From NCBI GenBank assembly GCA_025765615.1, contig JAIVFJ010000101.1, positions 171,610-235,609 on the forward strand: a stretch of 64,000 nucleotides of DNA, given 5' to 3'. The stretch comes from Zopfochytrium polystomum. Taxonomy: Eukaryota; Chytridiomycota; Chytridiomycetes; Chytridiales; Chytridiaceae. Below the pieces are notes generated by a model that worked only from the letters and a program-made list of their open reading frames with translations, had not been told where the DNA came from and searched no databases. Positions 56,487 to 64,000 of the stretch are shown here, piece by piece (position 1 is the stretch's first letter; each line of letters opens with the position of its first letter). Both the position numbers and the translations under genes were made by a program.

Positions 56487-59400
56487 TTATTGATCCAGCA
56501 AGATAGAAAGAGTATCCAATCTTTGATCTTCTGCCAACCTTTTTTGGAACCCTGGACTCTCCCAGAGTGATGACACCCTGTCATACAGAAAACCCTTCAC
56601 CATGAGGCCAGCCACGTTTTTCACATGTGACAGAGCCACAAACGTGAGCCCAGTTGTTTGTTCTTTGGAGCCAATGTCAACAGAAGCAGAAGCAAGTGTT
56701 TGCCCTTGACTCTTGTGAATTGTCATGGCATAGGCCAGCCCCAAGGGCAACTGTGTACGTGTTCCTCCATTAGTGCCATCAACTGATATCGGAGAGATAG
56801 CCACATATTTCTCATGTCCCTCAACACCGTCGTCAAAAGAGGGACCAGGAGCAGCATATTGGTCCATTTCAACCACCACAAACAGCGGCATTGCAGCATT
56901 GTCAGATCCAAAAACTATATCTTGGACAGTACCAAGTGCACCATTTGTAAGCCCAACAAGCTTCCACATATTTGATGTTAGGGCAACCCTTGCCCCAATG
57001 GCAATGTAAATGAAGTTCTCCAAGTTTTGAAAGTCCTTGGAATCCTTACTTCTTGCATCTTCAGGATTATTGAGTGCAGTTACCTGAACAATTGGAGAGT
57101 GAAGCTGCTGCAGCTGGGCGCAGTTATGCTCCTCAACTGCGGAGTTTGTGAAGAATAAATGCACTGAATCCTGAAATTGGTTTTGGTAATCTCACATGCA
57201 CCAGCCCTTTCATAACTGCCGTTGTTCATAAGAAATCTCCAGTGATCTTTCGTCATGATGCCATTGCGCGATGCCCTCAAGATGTCAACAAAAGTTGCTT
57301 TTCAGGTCATGGCCAACAACCTGCTGACGATGGATTGTTGTGAGCTGTGCAGTCTTGTTGAAAAGTTAATAGGAATGATAACCAGCCTTTCCTTGGTTAC
57401 TTTTTGCACTAGTGCCATTAAATAATGGAGTACCTCCAACTGGAGGTATCTGAGCCAAGTCTCCCACCAACAGGATAGAAAGGCCCCCGAATGGCACATC
57501 TGGCTGAACAAATGCCTGCCTCAAGCGTGAGTCCATCTTGCCCATGATTTCGCTGCTGACCATTGAGTATTCATCCACAATGAGCAGCATCACATTGCAA
57601 AAAACCTGCTGAAGATTTCCAAGCTGTTTTCCTGAGATCAAGCCACCCCTCTTTGATCCACGTACATCAAGCTTCAATAGGGAGTGTAAAGTTGTTCCTC
57701 CAATGGCAAACGCAGCTTTAGCTGTGAAGGCTGCACGAACAACTTCATTTTGCAAAAGCTGCTGGACAGAGCATTGATTACATGGGACTTCCCAGCGCCT
57801 GCAGTGCCATTCCGTATAAAGAGGGACTGATTTTGATCCCTCATTTCATTCAATATGTGATCAAAAACCTGCTGTTGGACAGGATCCAGACTCTCTGGGC
57901 TGACATAAGGAGCCTCTGCACCTTCAGGGCCATCTCCCAGTGCTTGCTTGTTTTTTCAACAAATTTGGTGCCCTCCTTAAGTTTTTCCTCTGAATACCTC
58001 AAACGATGGATACTCCAGTCATAGTTTGCTGCCACTCTCTGAATAGCAGTATCCATTAGGCCTACAGACATGCCGCTGCACACAGTTGCACAATTCTTCA
58101 TAATCCTTGGCCATTTCTTCAGCTTGATCAAGTATCCCTGAAATATCAACAGATGATGGATGGGGATCTGGAACAGTGCCAGTTGGATTCTGCACAGCCT
58201 GTTGTGGATTGTAGGCAGAGATGAGTGTGTCCACATAGTGGTAGACTCTTCTCTCAGCTGTCTTCCCTGCTTCAACAAGTTCACGCAGACTTTCTGGATC
58301 ACGATTCTCCACTTCCAGTGCTTTTGGATTGGCCAGCTTCTTGGCAGCTTCCCTTCCAGTCCACACTTTGCCGCATAGGTCCACAAGGCCAGGATCATTT
58401 GAAAGCTTGACAGCACCATGAGCATGAACTGTTGTGCATGCCTGCCACTCATATCTGTACCAAATCCAATCATTCTTCAAGGTTTTTGAAAAGAAAGCGT
58501 CAACAAATGCTTCAAGGCGCTCTGTGAAAAACCAATCCACAAGGTGTTGGCACTGAGAAACATGCAAAGCCCTTTCTGCAGGGATGCAAGAAGTTTTGCT
58601 GGCAGCAAGCGATGCAACTCTGGAAGATGATTGTCTGCATAGCTGAAAGTGAAGAAAGCAGTTGCTGCACCCTTCTGCTGAAAAGCAGCTTCCAACTCTT
58701 GCCACCTGTTATACCAGTAGCTGTCAGAACCAGTAATATTGCCAGCATAAGCAGTTATTCTATGCATGATTCCAGCCTTAGCCTCTTCATCTTCCAATGC
58801 TGCCTGAAGCTCATCTAGAGACATTGCCTCATCTCCTGGGTTATGCTGCAAAATAATGGAAGCTTGTCCAAGGCCCCTTGATCGTAGATCCAGAAAAGAA
58901 AACGTGCATGCTCTGCAAAAGGGTAGTAAAGCTTTCCAGAGGGATCACAAGGATCTGGCTCTGCATACTTCATCAAATGTGTCCCTGCATCTTTCATTCA
59001 CAAATGCAAGGGAGGCCAGACCTGTCAATTAGGGAGGCTTATGAGAACCAGTGTTTGACAGTCGGATGCATGCTATTCTCACCAGGAGTGTTAAATTCAT
59101 TCAGTGGAGTCTCTTCAACAGCAGGCCAATTCAGCAGTTGTTGAACCCTTTCCTGCTCTGTAAGAAGCTCCTCTGCCCCTTCTTCATCCACAATAGTTCC
59201 ATAGGGGTTAAGGTCCTGCTCTTCAGGATCCTGATCCACAACAGCATTCTCATCAACCAATCCCTGACCTTCATCTTTTCATTATCCAAAGCAACCGGCA
59301 AGTCTGGAGGAACACCATTCTCTGGAAAACCATCACAAGCAGCCTGGTCAAACTGAACACAATGCTCAATAAAGTCAGGGTGGTTCTCCACCAAAAACCT

Positions 59401-60789
59401 TGCAATCATCTGTGTTATGAATCACCCTCTGGAAACCTCTGGAACCTTCTGGAACATTCCTTCATGGAACCTTGTGGAACCTTCTGGAACCTTCTTTGCT
59501 TTCCTGACTTGTCTTGTTGTCATTGGTATCATTGGTATCATTGTATTACTAATTGCTCTTTCTGGAACATTCTTTGGGTCTTGACAAGGAAGACTCTCAA
59601 AAGGTATAAAAAGGGGATGGGGGGACCTGTCCCATCCCTCAAGTGAATTATTGTTTCCAATACAATCATCACTCCTCTCAGTTCCTTGTCTGCCTTGCCC
59701 TGTCCTGCCATGTTCCTGACAATCTGCACTCTTGCTCTACAAACAGTCAATTCTCTAGATTGGCTGTGTTCATCTTGATTTGCTCTGCGAACAACAATAA
59801 CTGAAACTGCAGCTGGGAGGCAAGGGACTTGCTTCACAAACTCAATATTCTGCTGGCGAAAGTTTGCCACAAAGCCTTGGTGCACATTTCGGCCATTGCT
59901 GCGCAGCTGATAGACAGTCATGATGGGAAGAACAGGAGAAAGCAGCATTTCTTCAACCATAGTGAGAGATCTCAGAGCTTGTCTTATTTCCAAATCAGTG
60001 GTGGAGAATTCTGGGATCATGTCATTCTCAATTCCAAAAAGGGGAACCCCAGCATTCTGTTGCTTCATCAGATCTGAATGGACTTCAGAACAAAAACAGT
60101 CAGCACTGGTTAACTTACCTTTTTGCACCAGTCACACTTATAGTTGTTGGCGACTGGAAGTGGCACGTCTTTTGCAGGCCAAAGCTCTCTGCAAACAGTG
60201 CAGTGAAGTGAGTTGTATCCAGCCATTTTCTAGTGAAATTGAGTCATAGCAGTCTTTGCAAAAAGCTGCTCAATCAGAGGACCATTTTCAGCTGCATCAA
60301 ACTGCTGCAAGTAGCCGCCTTGAGGAATTTGGTCATACAGAATGCAAATAATTAGTTTGACTGAAGCAAATATGAAAAGTTAGTCAAAGAGAGCGAAACC
60401 TGTAGTGTAGGCTCATTTGCCTCATGCCTCTCATTCTCAGGCTGTGCACCTGCTTGGTTGTGCTGCGAAACTTCCTCTTCTGCAGCTTGTGCTTCACCAT
60501 GAGCAAGTGCTTGAACAAGAATGGGTGGATGAATTGGAGCTTGAGTTGCTGCTCCAACTGGAAGTCTTCTCTGTGCGGAGGCCCTTGAGACTGCTTGGCG
60601 CAGCGCAGCATCAGTGGCAGCTTGGACTTGAACAGCAGCCTCTTGAGCGCGATGATTGGCTTCCTTTTGCTCTTCAGTCAGTTTGGGTCTGTCAGCTCTT
60701 GATCGTTTTGGACCCACTCTGTGTAGCTGGTCTGACTTTCCTTTTCCTTTTTTTTTTTTTTTTGTTTTGTTTTTTTTGGCTTTCACCAT
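56487..60789 (-). pseudogene. Helitron-type replicase-helicase (HUH + PIF1), decayed and LTR-split
   Basis: Fragments in consistent order on the minus strand. A Lys-rich start (MVKAKKNKTKKKKKGKGK, ATG 60789); a Cys-rich block (CTVCRELWPAKDVP, ~60200) and DUF6570-like VEEMLLSPVLPIMTVYQLR (~59920); a Rep-like segment with WYRYEWQACTTVHAHG (~58430), whose H-A-H fits the HUH nuclease motif; then PIF1 helicase with Walker A NGTAGAGKSHVINAL (~57790), Walker B LLIVDEYSM (~57570), GDLAQIPPVGG (~57450) and the late motif AMTIHKSQGQTLASASVDIG (~56720). Frame breaks occur near 57750, 57350 and 58470. An LTR-B solo (59413-59721) interrupts it at a clean ATCTG duplication, so the helicase was already there. 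Some breaks could be introns. Confidence 0.82.
59413..59721 (+). mobile_element. Solo LTR-B (copy 2) with ATCTG target duplication
   Basis: 309 bp, TGTTATGAATC to TTCCTGACA, flanked by ATCTG at 59408-59412 and 59722-59726. It contains a TATA-like GGTATAAAAAGG near 59600. It sits in the middle of the RepHel gene; with one duplication copy removed, the reading across the junction stays open. Confidence 0.93.
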
Positions 60790-61706
60790 GATTCCAATGA
60801 GGAAAAGTGACAGAACTGAAAAAAAAAAAAAAAAAAAAGCAAAAATTTACTGCACAAGCACCACACACTCACACACACTCACTCACATGCATGGATATTA
60901 GCCAGCAGCAGCAGCAGCCTGCGATTCAGGGACAGCAGGCTGTGTTGGGATCTGACGGCGGTGGTGGTGGTAGCAGCAGCTGCAGACGAAGACAGCAGAC
61001 ACTGACAGCAGACGATGACAACGAATTTTCCTTTTTTTCTTTCTTATTGATCTTTTCTCCTTTTTCTATTTTTCTACTTTTTTTTTTGCTTTTTTTTCTA
61101 TTTTGTCTGGTTTTTTTTTCCTCTTTTTTTTTGTCCTTTCCTGTTTTCTAAACATTTCTGACAAAACCCCTAAGTGAATTAATGATTGGTTCCCCTAATT
61201 CACTAATCAAAAAACGGGCCCTGTGTAGAATTAAATCCTCCGCTGCGCGGGCTCGGAATCAAAAAAATTTTCAAAAAAGTTTTCCTATATTATTTCACAA
61301 TAACCATTCTATTTATATTCCTTTTGTGTTTCGGGTCGAACCTGTTGAATAGACCTTTCTGTTTCTCCATTAAATTACCCTCAAATATAATATGAGTTTC
61401 CTTCTTTAGGCAAAATAATATATCAAAATATTTTCAATTTTCATATATTGTTTCACATAATTTCTGTGCCATCAGACTCTCAAAAACTTAGTAAACCATA
61501 ACACTCTCACTTTTTTTGACATGCTTCCATATCTATCAGCATTTGCAAATGAATACTTAACCTTTATCTCTCCATTTTTTTTCCTTTGCATTTTCTCACG
61601 TTATCGCGTATATTTTTTGTTATATCTTCTTTATCATTTTTTTTTCCCTTGCATTCGATTCTTTTAGTGTTCATTTTCAATCATTTTCTAGATATTTATG
61701 CACTAA
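60790..61706. other. Intergenic: A, T-rich and CAG tracts, dispersed AT-rich repeat
   Basis: An A run at about 60818-60838, CAGCAG/GGTGGT triplets near 60901-60990, T-rich sequence 61030-61140, and an AT-rich copy (61508-61700) of the repeat at 53087-53310. No gene is recognised. Confidence 0.6.
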
Positions 61707-63493
61707 TTAATAGGTGCGATCAATCTGAATGGTGGACCGAATATACTTGAGAGGACATTCAACGCTTCCACAAATTGGAAGATAGTAGAGTGCAGACGAA
61801 TAAGGGGGTTGGACGAGTGAATAGCAGTCAACCAGCTCGTCAACATTTGATTCAAATTCTCCACTGTTGGGTCCAACATAATGATAAGACAGTTCACACA
61901 GACAAAAGTCCAAGGATTTCAAACAACTATACATATAGCCAGATTCTTCAAATGACTTTGTCCTTACAATATCAGCAAGAATAGCAATAAGCTTTGGTGC
62001 TTGTTCGCCAATCAAATTCACATTCGCATAAAGACAAAGTGAATGCAATAATTTGCGTTGCCTTTCAATGACTGCTTTATAGGCAGGGACATCAGACTTG
62101 TCAATTTCAATTTCAGAGATGGTTTGTAGCATAGTGTCGACTGCGAGTTCCATCACCTTGTCTGAATCAAAGTAACGCCAAAGCCATACAGGTTGTTTAC
62201 CACAATTGTTGGGATCCATTTCTCGAACCACGATTTGTTTCCAAAATGGAATCCAATCAGGACTGGTGCAAATGGGCCGAATAATACCAGTCGGTGTCCA
62301 TGCCATCCTGAGAGTGAATTCGAGTACATTAAGGAGGTCCCATGCCTGACAGACACTGTCTGCAGAGAGTGCTGGAAGAAGTGCCATAACAGCTGAAACA
62401 AGCAGTCGTGGTAGTCGCAAAGATGGATCTTCTCGTTCTTCTTCCAGCTCAGATTCCGGATCAGATTCATTTTCGACTGCAATCAAAATTGTTTCGCATC
62501 GTTCAACAAGGGTTTCAAGATGGGTTTTGACATAGGTTTCTGTTATGAATCACCCTCTGGAAACCTCTGGAACCTTCTAGAACATTCCTTCATGGAACCT
62601 TCTGGAACCTTCTGGAACCTTCTAGAACATTCCTTCATGGAACCTTGTGGAACCTTCTGGAACCTTCTTTGCTTTCCTGACTTGTCTTGTTGTCATTGGT
62701 ATCATTGGTATCATTGTATTACTAATTGCTCTTTCTGGAACTTTCTTGGAGTCTTGACAAGGAACACTCTCAAAAGGTATAAAAGGGGGATGGGGGACCT
62801 GTCCCATCCCTCAAGTGAATTATTGTTTCCAATACAATCATCACTCCTCTCAGTTCCTTGTCTGCCTTGTCCTGTCCTGCCCTGTTCCTGACAGTTTCCA
62901 AGTATTGAACTGCTTCCAAAGCTTGATTGCTTTCAAAGCTGCTGGTGAGTAAGTTGATGAGAGCGTCACCACCGCCGTCACCGTTATCAGCTCTATCAAT
63001 CAAGCCCTTCCAGAATTCCAAGCGCATCTCAAATGGCCTCAGGTGAAGGGATTGCCCGACCTTGATGGAAGAGTTTAGGGCTTGGGCGGAAAAGTTCGTC
63101 CAAATTGCAGGCAGGGGATCGCAGGATGCTATCGATGGGAAAGAGAAGGGGGATTGATTGTAAAATCGCATGATTTTCCTCTGAGCCTTGAAGATCAAAC
63201 GTCTGGGACAGATCTATGTAGCTCTGAACAGCGACCAGTATAGAGAAAAAGAAAGGGCTCTGGCTTTCATAGAAACGATCTTTTGGCCTCTCCCGAAGGC
63301 AGTCCTTTGTAGCTGACATGAGGGCAATGCGGAGGAGGGGATCAATGAGCAACGGCTTTACAAAACGACGTCCAACGACCGATCGGGCAAGGGAGCAGCA
63401 GCAAGCTAGTCGAGTAAGATCCAAAAAGGTCAGCAAGCTACAGATGTCACAGATCACATCGTCGGGAAGGCGAAAAAGGAGTTGGCGATGCAT
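61707..63493 (-). pseudogene. F-box-like gene split by an LTR-B insertion
   Basis: From ATG 63493 the protein starts MHRQLLFRLPDDVICDICSLLTFLDLTRLACCCSLAR, an F-box pattern (LP.D....I...L...DL..L..CS). F-box proteins select targets for SCF ubiquitin ligases. The frame changes near 63180-63190 (a small intron or a one-base slip), then continues (PAIWTNFSAQALNSS ... LEAVQYLE) to the LTR-B at 62893. Beyond the LTR it resumes at 62540 and stays open to 61707 (AWDLLNVLEFTLRMAWTPTG, WLWRYFDSDKVMELA). Collapsing the LTR and one GTTTC copy gives a continuous frame across the junction, so the insertion is what broke the gene. Homologous proteins with this C-terminal region are not known to me. Confidence 0.65.
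62541..62893 (+). mobile_element. Solo LTR-B (copy 3) with GTTTC target duplication
   Basis: 353 bp, TGTTATGAATC to TTCCTGACA, flanked by GTTTC at 62536-62540 and 62894-62898. It is longer than the other copies because a ~42-bp unit (TTCTAGAACATTCCTTCATGG and neighbours) is duplicated inside. Confidence 0.93.
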
Positions 63494-63743
63494 GGTTGAC
63501 TTGTCAATCAATAACGACCTTTTCTTTCTTTTATTTCACTTTTTTCCACCTTTCGCTCTTCCTGCCACGACTCTGGCCTTGAGTGGTGAATTCGGCCCTT
63601 TCTTCGCCACAGTCATTTTCGCTTGCTTCGTTGCTTTCGTGAGCCCCTTTTTAGGCGTAGTTGTTTTTGCTCCTTGTTTCGTTACAGTCGTTTTTGCTGA
63701 TTTCGCCCCCTTTTTTCGTCGTTCCAAGCTTGCTCCACTTGTC

Positions 63744-64000
63744 TTAGGGTAAGGTTAGGGTTAGGGTAAGATTAGGGTTAAGGTTAGGGCTAGGGTTAAG
63801 ATCAGGGCTAAGGTTGGGTTAGGGTTAGGGTAAGGGTAAGGGTAAAGGTTAGGTTAGGGTTAGGGTTAGGGTTAGGGTTAGGGTTAGGGTTAGGGTTAGG
63901 TAGGGTTAGGGTTAGGGTAGGGTTAGGGTTAGGGTTAGGGTTAGGGTTAGGGTTAGGGTTAGGGTTAGGGTTAGGGTTAGGGTAGGGTTAGGTTAGGGTT
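63744..64000 (+). repeat. Telomere, (TTAGGG)n
   Basis: G-rich TTAGGG repeats point toward the right end, as at a chromosome terminus. The inner ~110 bp is degenerate (TTAAGG, GCTAGGG, GTAAGG variants) and the outer part nearly perfect. The chromosome end is therefore at or just beyond 64000. Confidence 0.97.

Noticed and set aside
63536..63727. Lys/Thr-rich 63-residue minus ORF next to the telomere
   Set aside because: No ATG start (begins at TTG) and internally repetitive; no support as a gene.

Overview
The window is one end of a eukaryotic chromosome. The last ~255 bases (63744-64000) are telomeric TTAGGG repeats running into the right edge, grading from degenerate to nearly perfect. The genes are spliced: short GT-AG introns, CTAAC-like branch points, and many introns stuffed with homopolymer or dinucleotide runs. 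Coding exons are GC-rich. The gene set (Erv1, GCN5, Med1-like, Cdc27/POLD3, YKT6, PDCD5, ArfGAP, NASP/Sim3, plus an Integrator INTS4-like protein that the model yeasts lack) and the copia, Mutator and Tc1 elements fit an early-diverging, chytrid-like fungus. That assignment is inference; no rRNA or other marker is present.

Left edge, 1-3567: a decayed Ty1/copia fragment, then a complete 2.19-kb Mutator-like element (75-79 bp inverted repeats, exact 9-bp target duplication) that landed 38 bp upstream of the start codon of a mitochondrial thioredoxin gene.

Housekeeping block, 3568-35434: thioredoxin, cystathionine gamma-lyase, ArfGAP (-), NASP-like histone chaperone (-), Erv1/ALR sulfhydryl oxidase, GCN5 acetyltransferase, a Mediator Med1-like protein (-), an Integrator INTS4-like protein, DNA polymerase delta subunit Cdc27/POLD3, a GST-like membrane protein, an ankyrin protein (-), PDCD5, the SNARE YKT6 (-) and a 799-residue low-complexity protein (-). 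Packing is tight: GCN5 and Med1-like stop codons are 38 bp apart, and the Med1-like and INTS4-like ATGs are 119 bp apart on opposite strands. Several of these proteins serve RNA polymerase II transcription or chromatin.

Subtelomeric accessory block, about 35.4-63.7 kb: nested LTRs of two families (here LTR-A, ~410 bp, copia-linked; LTR-B, ~310 bp, three solo copies each with a perfect 5-bp target duplication); a three-gene GTPase island (broken ankyrin-GTPase on the minus strand, intact dynamin-like GTPase, intact ankyrin-GTPase); an apparently intact Tc1/mariner-like transposon that carries a second spliced gene of unknown function; a decayed HUH/PIF1 (Helitron-type) replicase-helicase; and an F-box-like gene split by an LTR-B insertion. 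The GTPase island and the two-gene transposon are the best candidates for something undescribed.
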